Below, piece after piece: positions 1 through 8,095 of a stretch of 64,000 nucleotides of DNA. The position numbers were made by a program, and so were the translations under genes. Location: positions 1,426,001-1,490,000 of the forward strand of contig NZ_CP126251.1 of NCBI RefSeq assembly GCF_003234115.2. Direction: 5' to 3'. The notes below the pieces were generated by a model. It saw only the letters and a program-made list of their open reading frames with translations, was not told the DNA's origin and did not search any database. Within the stretch, counting starts at the first letter, position 1, and each line of letters starts with the position of its first letter. Origin of the DNA: Curtobacterium sp. MCPF17_002 (GTDB lineage: Bacteria; Actinomycetota; Actinomycetes; Actinomycetales; Microbacteriaceae).

Positions 1-3000
1 ACATGCTCGAACGCACCGCCCGGCTCGGGGACCAGCACGAGCTGGACTACCTCGAGATCCTCAGGCAGACCCGCGACGTCGTCGAGTTCGAGCGCCCGGC
101 ACCGCCGCAGTACGCCGAAGCGGCGCAGGCGGCGCTGGACGCCATGCGGAACGGCGCCGACGTCCTGTACCAACCGACGTTCCACGTGCCCGCGTCCGCA
201 GAGGGCACCGGCTTCATCGGTTTCGCGGACTTCATCATCCTGAACGACCGCGACGAGTACGAGGTCTACGACACGAAGCTCGCCCGCCACGCCAAGATCA
301 GCGCGCTCCTGCAGCTCGCCGCCTACGCCGAGCGGATGCAGGCGCACGACATCCCCACCGGCGCCGAGGTCCACCTCGTGCTCGGCGACCGCACCACGAC
401 CACGCACGACCTCGCCGACATCGCCCCGGTGTACCGGACGCAGCGGGCGGAGCTCGAGCGGGTGATCGCCGAGCGCATCGCGGCTGACGGTCCGCTGGCG
501 TGGGGCGACCCGAGGTACTCCAGCTGCGGCCGCTGCTCCGTGTGCACGACCCAGGTGGAGCAGCACCGCGACCTCGTCCTCGTCGCCGGCATGCGCCTCG
601 ACCAGCGGGCGAAGCTCCTCCGGCAGGGGGTGCGGACGATCGACGACCTGGCGGACCGCACCACGGCCGTGGCGGGCTTGTCGCGCGGAACGCAGGATCG
701 GCTGGTGCGTCAGGCGCGCCTCCAGGTCGACAGCCCGCACGATGCCGGACGCAAGCCGCTGTTCGAGGTCCTCGACCCGCGCGCGCTCGACGCGATCCCC
801 ACCCCGGACCCGGGCGACGTGTTCTTCGACTTCGAGGGGGACCCGCTGCACACCGAGGACGGCGTGCACTGGGGGCTCGACTACCTGTTCGGGCTCGTCG
901 ACGACCGCGCGGACTTCACGGCGTTCTGGGCGCACACGATCCGCGACGAGCGGCAGGCGCTGGTGGACTTCCTCGCCTTCGTCGAGGAACGCCGCGCGCG
1001 GGACCCCGGCATGCACATCTACCACTACGCGGCGTACGAGCGGACGCACCTGCTCTCCCTCGCGGCCCGGCACGGCGTCGGGGAGGACACCGTCGACGAC
1101 CTGCTGCGCGCCGGCGTCCTGGTGGACCTGTACCCGATCGTGCGGAAGGCCGTGGTCGTCGGCAGCCACAGCTACTCGATCAAGAAGCTCGAACCGCTGT
1201 ACATGGGCGAGGACCTGCGCGAGAGCGACGTCACGAACGCCGCCGACAGCATCACCGCCTACGTCGACGCCGTCGAGGAGCTCCGGAACGGCGACCCGGC
1301 CGCCGGCCAGCACATGCTCGACGAGGTCGCCGACTACAACGCGTACGACTGCCGCTCGACGCTGCGCCTCCGCGACTGGCTGCTGTCGCTGCGGCGCCCC
1401 TCGGCCGAGCCGCCGTCACCGGAGGCGGACGAAGCCGTCCCGTTGATCCCGGTCGAACGCGAGCCGAACCCGGTGTACGTCGCGCTCGCGTCGCACCTCA
1501 CTGACGTCAGCGCCCTCGACCGCACGCCCGACCAGACCGCGTTGGCGCTCGCCGCAGCCGCGATCGACTACCACCGCCGCGAGGCCAAGACCTTCTGGCA
1601 GGACCACTTCGACCGCCTGCGGAACCCGGTCGACGACTGGGCGGACACCCGCGACGTCCTCGTCGTCGAGCGTGCGTCCGTCGAGCGGGACTGGGACACG
1701 CTGCCGCGTGCCCGCTCGCAGTCACGAGAACTCCGGTTGTCGGGGACGCTCGCGCCCGGTTCGCGGCTCCGGCCTGGAGGCACGCCCCACCTCGTCTACG
1801 ACGACCCGCTCCCGCCATCGGTCGGCTCTCCGGGCCCCGGGTCGAAGGGCGCGTCGGATCGCGCCGTCATCGTGGACGTCCGAGACGACGGGGAGGCGAC
1901 CGAGGTGCTGCTCGTCGAGCGACTCCCGGTGGGCGGCGAGCCGCACCACGACTTCCCGGTCGCCCTCGCCCCGTCGGCGCCGCCGCGGGCGAAGCCCCAG
2001 CCCGAGGCGATCGCCGAGTGGGGGCAGTCGGTACTCGACGCGCTGCCGGAGATGCTGCCCGACCCGGCGCTCGACCTGCTCCGCCGCGTCCCGCCGCGCG
2101 GTGCGATCGTTCCGGTGCAGGGTGACGACACGGTGTCCGCCGTGGTCGCGACGCTGCTCGACATCGACCGGTCGTACCTGGCGATCCAGGGCCCTCCCGG
2201 CACCGGCAAGACGTACGTCGGGTCGAACGTCGTCGCCCGGCTCGTCCGCGAGCACGGCTGGCGTGTGGGCGTCGTCGGGCAGTCGCACGCGACGTCGGAG
2301 AACTTCCTCGACGCGGTCATCGCCGCCGGGGTGCGCGCCGATCGTGTCGTGAAGGTGCCGAAGACCGGTGCCTCGGAGGACGAGCTCGAGGCCGCGCGGT
2401 GGACGCCGGTGAAGAACAACGCGGCCGTCGCGGCGTTCCTGTCGTCGAGCGAGGCGTCGGGCACCGGGGGAGTCGTGGGCGGCACGGCGTGGACCTTCGC
2501 GAACGAGACGACGATCGCCCGGCGTTCCCTCGACCTGCTCGTGGTCGACGAGGCGGGCCAGTTCTCGCTCGCGCCGACCATCGCGTCGTCGATCGCGGCG
2601 ACGCGGCTGCTCCTGCTCGGCGACCCGCAGCAGCTGCCGCAGGTGTCGCAGGGGTCGCACCCGGAGCCCGTCGACCAGTCGGCGCTCGGGTGGCTGACCG
2701 ACGGCGAGCACGTGCTGCCGTCCGGGTTCGGGTACTTCCTCGCCCGTACCCGCCGGATGGAGCCCGCGCTGACCGCGTCCGTGTCGGCCCTGTCCTACGA
2801 CGGACAGTTGGCGTCGATGGTCTCGGGTCGGCACCTCGACGGCATCGACGCGGGCGTCCACGCGGTGCCCGTGGTGCACGCCGGCAACACGACGTCGTCC
2901 CTCGAGGAGGCTCTGCGCGTGGTGCAGCTCGCACAGGACGTCGTCGGGCGCCGGTGGGTCGACGGCGACGCCACGCGGACCCTGACCGACGAGGACGTCA

Positions 3001-3332
3001 TCGTCGTCGCGCCCTACAACGCGCAGGGGGCGGTGATCCGGCACGAGCTCGACCGGGCCGGGCTCCGCGGGACGCAGGTCGGCACGGTCGACCTGTTCCA
3101 GGGGCGCGAGGCCGTCGTGTCGATCGTGTCGCTGGCGGCCTCGAGCGCGGCGGACATCCCGCGCGGCCTCGACTTCCTGCTCATGCCGAACCGGCTCAAC
3201 GTGGCGCTGTCCCGGGCGAAGTGGGCGGCGTTCCTCGTGCACTCGCCGGCGCTCGCGACCGGGCTGCCGCCGTCGATCGCCGGGCTTTCGTTGCTGTCCC
3301 GGTTCATCGAGCTCGTCGAGCCCCGTCGCTGA
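1..3332 (+). CDS. TM0106-type RecB-like nuclease fused to superfamily 1 helicase, 5' partial
   Basis: The reading frame is already open at base 3 and family members normally carry about 45 further residues before the 'MLERTARLGD' segment, so the true start lies left of the window. Reading from base 3, a RecB/PD-(D/E)XK-like region ends in VYDTKLAR (about residue 89) and LLQLAAYAE. A Cys cluster CGRCSVC follows near residue 175, then a DFEGDP segment near 273 typical of the RNase H-like part. The C-terminal third is an SF1 helicase with Walker A GPPGTGKT (about 729), DEAG (about 849) and NVALSRAK near the end. The family is known only as a predicted DNA/RNA nuclease-helicase and its substrate is not established. 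Bases 1771-1790 carry a copy of the dispersed GGCCTGGAGGC element. Confidence 0.85.
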   Translation, partial: MLERTARLGDQHELDYLEILRQTRDVVEFERPAPPQYAEAAQAALDAMRNGADVLYQPTFHVPASAEGTGFIGFADFIILNDRDEYEVYDTKLARHAKISALLQLAAYAERMQAHDIPTGAEVHLVLGDRTTTTHDLADIAPVYRTQRAELERVIAERIAADGPLAWGDPRYSSCGRCSVCTTQVEQHRDLVLVAGMRLDQRAKLLRQGVRTIDDLADRTTAVAGLSRGTQDRLVRQARLQVDSPHDAGRKPLFEVLDPRALDAIPTPDPGDVFFDFEGDPLHTEDGVHWGLDYLFGLVDDRADFTAFWAHTIRDERQALVDFLAFVEERRARDPGMHIYHYAAYERTHLLSLAARHGVGEDTVDDLLRAGVLVDLYPIVRKAVVVGSHSYSIKKLEPLYMGEDLRESDVTNAADSITAYVDAVEELRNGDPAAGQHMLDEVADYNAYDCRSTLRLRDWLLSLRRPSAEPPSPEADEAVPLIPVEREPNPVYVALASHLTDVSALDRTPDQTALALAAAAIDYHRREAKTFWQDHFDRLRNPVDDWADTRDVLVVERASVERDWDTLPRARSQSRELRLSGTLAPGSRLRPGGTPHLVYDDPLPPSVGSPGPGSKGASDRAVIVDVRDDGEATEVLLVERLPVGGEPHHDFPVALAPSAPPRAKPQPEAIAEWGQSVLDALPEMLPDPALDLLRRVPPRGAIVPVQGDDTVSAVVATLLDIDRSYLAIQGPPGTGKTYVGSNVVARLVREHGWRVGVVGQSHATSENFLDAVIAAGVRADRVVKVPKTGASEDELEAARWTPVKNNAAVAAFLSSSEASGTGGVVGGTAWTFANETTIARRSLDLLVVDEAGQFSLAPTIASSIAATRLLLLGDPQQLPQVSQGSHPEPVDQSALGWLTDGEHVLPSGFGYFLARTRRMEPALTASVSALSYDGQLASMVSGRHLDGIDAGVHAVPVVHAGNTTSSLEEALRVVQLAQDVVGRRWVDGDATRTLTDEDVIVVAPYNAQGAVIRHELDRAGLRGTQVGTVDLFQGREAVVSIVSLAASSAADIPRGLDFLLMPNRLNVALSRAKWAAFLVHSPALATGLPPSIAGLSLLSRFIELVEPRR

Positions 3333-3365
3333 GGATCCAGACGGTGCGCTGAGCACTGGTCGTCG

Positions 3366-3668
3366 TCAGAGTTCCGGGTCGTGGTTCTCGGGCGAGCCCG
3401 GCAGCGAATGGCCGGGGTCGAGGACGTACCGGGCGGCGTCGGGGTGGGCGGTGTCCTCGTCGGCGTCCCGCTCGGTGATGATGGCGACGGGTGTCGACGG
3501 CGAGATCAGCAGCAGGGCCGGCGTCGCCCGTCCTTCGCCGTGGTTGACCTCGAGCCAGATGAACGGTTCGGACTGCAGGCCGCGGGTGATGCGGTCGCGC
3601 ACCTGTTCGGTGTCCTCGTCGGGGATCGTGTACTGGGACCCCCCGTAGGTGATGAGGGTGCGTTTCAC
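3366..3668 (-). CDS. hypothetical protein, partner of the DUF7882-type gene
   Basis: This gene encodes 100 residues beginning MKRTLITYGG from a GTG. The GTG overlaps the stop of the upstream gene by 4 bp (GTGA at 3665-3668), which indicates translational coupling; the frame is open further upstream but that part lies inside the neighbour. I see no signal peptide, membrane segment or recognisable catalytic motif. The middle (TPALLLISPSTPVAIIT) looks like beta strands of a small globular protein. It ends only 33 bp from the convergent helicase gene. Its function is unknown, and the coupling suggests it works with or is co-expressed with the 104-aa neighbour. Confidence 0.7.
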   Translation of the reverse strand: MKRTLITYGGSQYTIPDEDTEQVRDRITRGLQSEPFIWLEVNHGEGRATPALLLISPSTPVAIITERDADEDTAHPDAARYVLDPGHSLPGSPENHDPEL

Positions 3669-3979
3669 GTCGAGGCTCCCGGTTCTGGTGGCTCGGGGAC
3701 GATCCGCAGTCCGGCCGAGGACACGGTCGTCAGGTTGAGGGCTTCCACCCACGCGCGGTTGATCGCCGGCACCCGCCCGCCGGAGTACCGGAACACCATG
3801 GGCAGCGACCGGTCGATCCAGATCGAGGTGCGGCCGTCACCGACGTCCTGGTCGTCCTTCCACGAGAACATGAAGGACTCCCCGCGCCGCAGCTTCGTCG
3901 CGATGACGATCTGCAGGTGCGTCAGGAGCCGGTCGTCGAACTCGGCGGTGAACGTCGAGTCGTAGATGAGCTTGCCCAT
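3665..3979 (-). CDS. DUF7882-type small protein
   Basis: This 104-residue protein begins MGKLIYDST and contains LQIVIATKLRRGESFMFSWK and RYFGGR-like (RYSGGRVPAINRAWVEAL) segments. These are characteristic of a Microbacteriaceae family now called DUF7882. Members are often mislabelled ATP-dependent DNA ligase in databases, but no ligase motif (KxDG) is present. A strong Shine-Dalgarno sequence (GGGAGGAG) precedes the ATG. It is the first gene of a two-gene operon with the coupled 100-aa gene. The role is unknown and the cellular location is predicted cytoplasmic. Confidence 0.75.
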   Translation of the reverse strand: MGKLIYDSTFTAEFDDRLLTHLQIVIATKLRRGESFMFSWKDDQDVGDGRTSIWIDRSLPMVFRYSGGRVPAINRAWVEALNLTTVSSAGLRIVPEPPEPGAST

Positions 3980-4071
3980 GCACCGCTCCTCCCGTGAACT
4001 CGTTCGGTGTTCGATGAGGTCGTTCCGTCAACCTAGCGAGCCGCCCAGGTGTGGCCGGTCAGGCTGGGACG

Positions 4072-4404
4072 ATGCGTCGCATCCACTACGTCGACAGTCA
4101 CGTCCTGACCGGGGACCGGACCTGCAAGGCGTTGCTCCGGTACGCGCGGGCGCTCGCGGTCGCGAACCTGTCCGACGTCGTCGAGATCCCCGTCATCACC
4201 GAGGGGGGCAGCAAGGCGTACGCGCACTTCTTGATCGGCCCGGCCAGTCAGATCTTCTCCACGCCGGTGCCGGACAGTCCCGACGAGCCGTTCGACGCCG
4301 AGGTGATCGAGAAGCTCGAGGCGCAGACCCGTCGCCTGCAGCCCACCCGCCCGGAGTGGCCCGAGGAGATGACCGACGTCCCGGACCTCACCTTCGAGGT
4401 CTGA
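4072..4404 (+). CDS. hypothetical protein
   Basis: The gene encodes 110 residues beginning MRRIHYVDSHVLTGDRTCKALLRYARAL. A GTG seven codons upstream (4051) is an alternative start; the ATG was preferred because CAGGCT, a weak -10-like hexamer, sits 6 nt before it and no Shine-Dalgarno sequence is visible for either. The protein is soluble, acidic at the C terminus and lacks membrane segments. The organisation (a beta-alpha start, then VVEIPVITEGGSKAYAHFLIG) resembles the 100-aa protein encoded at 3366-3668 in general size and style but I cannot demonstrate homology. No function can be assigned. Confidence 0.65.
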   Translation: MRRIHYVDSHVLTGDRTCKALLRYARALAVANLSDVVEIPVITEGGSKAYAHFLIGPASQIFSTPVPDSPDEPFDAEVIEKLEAQTRRLQPTRPEWPEEMTDVPDLTFEV

Positions 4405-4484
4405 CCCGCGATCCGCACACCGCGGGGCGACTGACGCCAGAACGAGGGCTGGTCCACCATCCGTCGTCCTGGGACGGTGGAGGC

Positions 4485-5312
4485 ATGGGGGAAGCGACGG
4501 GCGGGGCACCGCTGACACTCCGGGCGCGGAAGCCCGGGTACGCGGTGATGCAGGAGTGCCTCGCGATCCAGGCCGCCGCACCGGCACGGACGAGCTGGCA
4601 GCGGTTCTGGGGACACGATCCGCTCCACGAGGGTGCCCGCTCCTGGTTCAAGGGAGCGATCGGCGAACGCGACGTCGCACGGGCACTCGACACCCTCGGA
4701 CCGGAGTTCACGGTGCTGCACGCGGTGCCGGTCGGGAAACGCTCGACCGACATCGACCACATCGTCGTCGGGCCGACGGGGGTCTTCTCGATCAACACGA
4801 AGAACCACTCCGGTCACAGCGTCTGGGTCGGCGGTCGGACGCTCACCGTGAACGGGCAGCGGACGCCGCACGTGCACCGGGCGGTCGCCGAGGGCGAGCG
4901 GGCGACCGCGCTGCTGTCGGCGGCGGCCGGCGGGCCGATCCTCGTCCAGCCGGTGCTCGTGATCGCTGCCGCGACGCTGCGGTTCGGCGACAAGCGCCCC
5001 GCGGTCGTCACGGTGGAGCCCGACCAGGTCGGCGGCTGGATCGCCGGACTGCCCCGGGTGCACTCGGGAGAAGCGGTGCGGTACCTCGCCATGCTCGCCG
5101 AGGAACGCGGCACATGGCACGTCGACGCGGTGGTGCTCAACGACACGCTGCGCCACGTGCAGCGGTTCGAACGACTCGAGCGTGAGATCGAGGAGGCTCG
5201 GCGGCGACGGACGCTGCTCGGCAAGGGACGGGTCGTCGCGGCCCTGGCCGTACCGGCAGGGGCCCTGCTCGGCTACTGGTGGGCGACGGCTTCTATCGCC
5301 CTCGGCGCCTGA
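4485..5312 (+). CDS. NERD domain membrane-anchored protein
   Basis: The protein has 275 residues. After an N-terminal lead, the segment from KGAIGERDVARAL through DIDHIVVGPTGVFSINTKNHSG matches the nuclease-related NERD domain, including the E, D and xTK positions of a PD-(D/E)xK-like core. A basic coiled stretch (LEREIEEARRRR) is followed by one C-terminal hydrophobic helix, so the domain probably faces the cytoplasm from the membrane. The ATG has a GGTGGAGG Shine-Dalgarno sequence. NERD is predicted to act in DNA or RNA processing, but the biochemical activity of stand-alone NERD proteins is poorly known. The gene converges on the GPP34 gene with a perfect hairpin between them. Confidence 0.8.
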   Translation: MGEATGGAPLTLRARKPGYAVMQECLAIQAAAPARTSWQRFWGHDPLHEGARSWFKGAIGERDVARALDTLGPEFTVLHAVPVGKRSTDIDHIVVGPTGVFSINTKNHSGHSVWVGGRTLTVNGQRTPHVHRAVAEGERATALLSAAAGGPILVQPVLVIAAATLRFGDKRPAVVTVEPDQVGGWIAGLPRVHSGEAVRYLAMLAEERGTWHVDAVVLNDTLRHVQRFERLEREIEEARRRRTLLGKGRVVAALAVPAGALLGYWWATASIALGA

Positions 5313-5316
5313 CCGA

Positions 5317-5364
5317 TGTCGGATCCGGGCGGCGTTCCCCGGGGATCGTGGTCCGGATCCGACA
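5317..5364. terminator. perfect inverted repeat in convergent gap, probable bidirectional terminator
   Basis: TGTCGGATCCGG (5317-5328) pairs perfectly with CCGGATCCGACA (5353-5364). The dyad fills the 91-bp gap between two gene ends, so it can serve both. No U-tract is seen, as is usual for high-GC actinobacterial terminators. Confidence 0.6.
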
Positions 5365-5403
5365 CGAACGAAAAGTTGTCTGCCCTCGCCCGCGCGAGCG
5401 CCG

Positions 5404-6066
5404 TCAGCTCGACGCCGTGGTCGCAGCCGTCGTCGCAGCGATCACACCGGCCACCACCGCTGCGCTCTGGATCTCGGAGAGCACCGCGCGGACGGCCGGC
5501 GAGGCCCACTCGCCCTCGGCGATCGACCGGACGAGGCCCTTGTCCACGCGGCCGAACTGGTTCCGCAGGGTGTTCGTCGCGTCGAGCAGGCCGATCAGCG
5601 CCGCGAGGAACGCGCTGGGCTCGGCGCGCTGCGCGAGGACGTCGGCGATGCCCGATCGCACGAGGGACTCGGGACCGGCGTCGAGCTCGGGGTGACGGGT
5701 CGTCGTGAAGAGCACGAGCGTGGTGCGCTGCTCCTCCGAGATGACACCGCGCTGCACGAGGCCGGCGAGGACCGCCTCCCGCAGCGGGCGCTTCCCGAGG
5801 CGCTGCACCCACCACTTCGCCTTGCGCGGGGCGCCGCACGCGGCGATCGACCCGAGGACCTCGTCGAGCGTCGCGTCGCCCGTCACCCTGCCCGATGCGG
5901 TCGCGACGAGACCGCGCTGCAGGGTGATCGAGCCCCGGAGCGCGAGATCGGCCAGGACGGCCCCGGCGAGCCCGAGGTCGAGGCGCTGGGCGTCGGTGCT
6001 GCGGCGCCCGTCGGGTGCGATCTGGAGCAGCGCGAAGGCCTGGGGGATGGTCAGCGACTCAGCCAT
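5404..6066 (-). CDS. GPP34 (GOLPH3/Vps74-like) family protein
   Basis: The 220-residue protein starts MAESLTIPQAFALLQIAPDG and has the all-helical arrangement of GPP34 domains: LDLGLAGAVLADLALRGSITL near residues 30-50, the GKRPLREAVLAGLVQRGVI segment, and a long C-terminal helix pair. Eukaryotic GOLPH3/Vps74 binds phosphatidylinositol-4-phosphate and tethers glycosyltransferases at the Golgi. Bacterial members are common in actinobacteria, with unknown ligand. The ATG at 6066 was preferred to upstream in-frame starts because the upstream stretch is low-complexity and contains a dispersed palindromic element. The gene is followed by a hairpin terminator. Confidence 0.8.
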   Translation of the reverse strand: MAESLTIPQAFALLQIAPDGRRSTDAQRLDLGLAGAVLADLALRGSITLQRGLVATASGRVTGDATLDEVLGSIAACGAPRKAKWWVQRLGKRPLREAVLAGLVQRGVISEEQRTTLVLFTTTRHPELDAGPESLVRSGIADVLAQRAEPSAFLAALIGLLDATNTLRNQFGRVDKGLVRSIAEGEWASPAVRAVLSEIQSAAVVAGVIAATTAATTASS

Positions 6067-6095
6067 GTCCGCATGCTGCCACGCGGGGCGGAGGT

Positions 6096-6113
6096 GCGCC
6101 GCGCCTCCAGGCC
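6096..6113 (-). repeat. half copy of the CTGGAGGCGCG dispersed element
   Basis: The sequence GCGCCGCGCCTCCAGGCC lies in the 94-bp gap upstream of the GPP34 gene. It matches one arm of the full hairpins at 44312-44355, 48911-48950 and 56442-56477. Confidence 0.6.
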
Positions 6114-6160
6114 GACGCGCAGGACTCCGTGAGGTGCGCCGCACGTCGGAGCCGGCACGA

Positions 6161-6964
6161 TCAGTACTTGGCGGACTGCCCGCCGTCGATCGGGACGACC
6201 GTGGCGTTGACGTAGCTCGCGTCGTCGGAGAGCAGGAACGCGACGACCGCGGCGATCTCGGGGGCCTCGCCGTAGCGCTTCGCGGGGTTGACCTGGATGA
6301 ACTCCTCGGCGGCCTTTCGCGGGTTCACCGGGTCGAGCTGCTTCATCGAGTTCTCGACCATCGGCGTCCAGATGGCTCCCGGTGCGATGGCGTTGATGCG
6401 GATGCCGTACTGGCCGTACTCGACGGCGGAGTTGCGGGTGAGGCCGACGACGCCGTGCTTGGCGGCCGCGTAGCCGGACTGGTTGCCGATGCCGCGGATG
6501 CCGCCGACGCTCGCCGTGTTGACGACCATGCCGGAGCCCTGCTCGCGCATCACGGCGAGGACCTTCTCGAGGCCGAGGAACACCCCGCGGAGGTTGATGG
6601 ACACCACGCGGTCGAACTCGGCGGCGGTGAAGGACTCGGTGGGGTTCTGCTTGCCCTCGATGCCGGCGTTGTTGAAGAAGCCGTCGATGCGACCGAAGCG
6701 CTCGGTGGTCGCGGCGACGTACGCGTCGACCTGGGCCTCGTCGGACACGTCGGCGACGGTGGTGAGGACCTGCGCGTCGGGGGCGGCGTCGAGCACGGCG
6801 GCCTTCGAGGCCTCGAGGCCGTCGGCGGAGACGTCGACGAGGGAGAGCGCGGCGCCCTCGGTCGCCAGTCGGACGGCGGTGGCGCGGCCGAGGCCGGAGC
6901 CGCCGCCGGTGATGAGGACGACGCGGTCGGTGAAGCGGGTGGTGGTCGTGCTGGTTCCGGTCAT
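6161..6964 (-). CDS. short-chain dehydrogenase/reductase (classical SDR)
   Basis: The 267-residue enzyme shows the classical SDR signature: a TGGGSGLG nucleotide-binding loop at residues 19-26, NNAG in the middle, the catalytic Ser in NTASVGG, and YAAAK with Tyr165 and Lys169. The C-terminal VPIDGGQSAKY is typical of the glucose 1-dehydrogenase/3-oxoacyl reductase type. Asp (SLVDVS) at the end of the second beta strand suggests an NAD(H) preference. The substrate is not predictable. A very strong AGGAGG Shine-Dalgarno sequence precedes the chosen ATG, and upstream in-frame starts lack one. Confidence 0.85.
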   Translation of the reverse strand: MTGTSTTTTRFTDRVVLITGGGSGLGRATAVRLATEGAALSLVDVSADGLEASKAAVLDAAPDAQVLTTVADVSDEAQVDAYVAATTERFGRIDGFFNNAGIEGKQNPTESFTAAEFDRVVSINLRGVFLGLEKVLAVMREQGSGMVVNTASVGGIRGIGNQSGYAAAKHGVVGLTRNSAVEYGQYGIRINAIAPGAIWTPMVENSMKQLDPVNPRKAAEEFIQVNPAKRYGEAPEIAAVVAFLLSDDASYVNATVVPIDGGQSAKY

Positions 6965-7121
6965 GGGGGAGGCCTCCTGAGGTCTTCGACGGTGAAGGGC
7001 TCGGGGTCCGCGCGGAGCGCGAGGGGTCCGCGCTGGGGCAGCGAGTCCGGGCCGATGCGTTCGCATCGACGGACTTAGGCTACACCTGTTGCCCAGAATC
7101 GACCGTCAGGAGCCGCAGCGG

Positions 7122-7931
7122 TCAGCAGCTGCTCAGGATGCGTGCCATCGCGTCGTGCTCCGCCGGAGCGACCCACAGTCGGTACTTCGTCTTCACCGTG
7201 ACCTGGTGCTCGATGTAGGTGCAGCGGAACGAACTGTCCGCCGGCAGCCAGGTCGCGGCGTCGCCCGAGCGCTTCTGCGCGTTCGAGTGCCCGTCGACGG
7301 CGAAGAGGTTCTCCGGGTCGTTCGCGAGCGCCTCCCGATCGGCCTGGGGGAGCTGCTGCGCGCCGGTCCTCCAGGCGTTCTCGAGCGCGACGACGTGGTC
7401 GATCTGCACGAGGGTCGACGTCGTGTTGCCGCGCACGAAGTCGACCGTCGCGCCGGTGTACGGCGACACCAGGGTGCCGGTCAGGACCTTGCACGGGCCC
7501 TGCCGCGTGATGCCGGTCAGGTCGCGCGCGAGCACGTCGTTCCGGGTGTCGCAGCCGTTCCGGTCGACGTCGAGCCAGGCGGTGCCGAAGTCGCCCTCGC
7601 GGTCGTAGCCGGTCGCGGGGGCCTTGCCCTTGACGGGCAGCGCTGCGAGGGCGGCTCGGGCGGCGGCGGCAGCGGTTGGACTGGCGGCGGTTGGACTGCC
7701 GGCGGTTGGACTGGCGGCGGCTGGACTGGAGGCGCGGCTCGTCCCCGGCGTGCCGGGTTCCGTCGAGATGGTGGGGGCGTCCGTCGCCGCGGGTGCGGTC
7801 GCCGCCGGAGCGGCTTCGGCATCGGGGGCGAGCACGCCGGTGGTGTGCAGTGCGTAGGCGCCGACCGCGAGGGCCAGGGCGACGAGCACGGACGTGAGGG
7901 TGGTGCGGGTACGGCGTCGGCGGGACGTCAT
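7122..7931 (-). CDS. secreted HNH-type nuclease (DUF1524/GmrSD-like)
   Basis: The protein has 269 residues. A basic N terminus and hydrophobic stretch (VLVALALAVGAYAL) form a signal peptide or anchor, followed by an Ala/Thr/Pro/Ser-rich linker to about residue 95. The catalytic part carries QIDHVVALENAW and SNAQKRSGDAATWLP, the His and Asn positions of the beta-beta-alpha metal nuclease fold seen in extracellular actinobacterial HNH nucleases. Two Cys pairs (NGCDTR/GPCKV and FRCTY/SSC) suggest disulfides outside the cell. Nutrient scavenging from DNA or competition are plausible roles. The linker is encoded by tandem 15-bp repeats and a dispersed palindromic element. Confidence 0.8.
   Translation of the reverse strand: MTSRRRRTRTTLTSVLVALALAVGAYALHTTGVLAPDAEAAPAATAPAATDAPTISTEPGTPGTSRASSPAAASPTAGSPTAASPTAAAAARAALAALPVKGKAPATGYDREGDFGTAWLDVDRNGCDTRNDVLARDLTGITRQGPCKVLTGTLVSPYTGATVDFVRGNTTSTLVQIDHVVALENAWRTGAQQLPQADREALANDPENLFAVDGHSNAQKRSGDAATWLPADSSFRCTYIEHQVTVKTKYRLWVAPAEHDAMARILSSC
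7673..7741. repeat. 15-bp tandem repeat array abutting a dispersed element, inside the HNH gene linker
   Basis: CGGTTGGACTGGCGG occurs at 7673-7687, 7688-7702 (one change) and 7703-7717, then a diverged copy at 7718-7732 runs into GGACTGGAGGCGCGGCTCG (7723-7741), a copy of the dispersed CTGGAGGCGCG element. The array encodes repeated Ala-Ser-Pro-Thr-Ala, and gain or loss of a unit would keep the frame. Confidence 0.75.
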
Positions 7932-8082
7932 GCGGGGTGGGACTCCTGTGGGGCGATGGTGCGGGTGCTGCGGGTGCTGCGGGTGATGCCGGTGCTGCGG
8001 TGCGGGCCGGGGACCGCCACCCGATCATGGCGGAGACCGCGGACATCGCGGACGACCGCGGCGGAGGTTCGACGACGCCGGG

Positions 8083-8088
8083 TAGCGT
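8083..8088 (+). promoter_or_regulatory. -10 hexamer TAGCGT of a predicted leaderless start
   Basis: TAGCGT ends 7 nt before the GTG at 8096, and no Shine-Dalgarno sequence is present. Confidence 0.55.
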
Positions 8089-8095
8089 CCACCGT

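Noticed and set aside
713..728. GGCGCGCCTCCAGGTC as another copy of the dispersed element
   Set aside because: It has a mismatch in the core flank and reads naturally as part of ARLQV in the helicase family protein, so chance is likely. A weaker match at about 62510 (GGCCTGGAGGCTCGGG) was rejected for the same reason.
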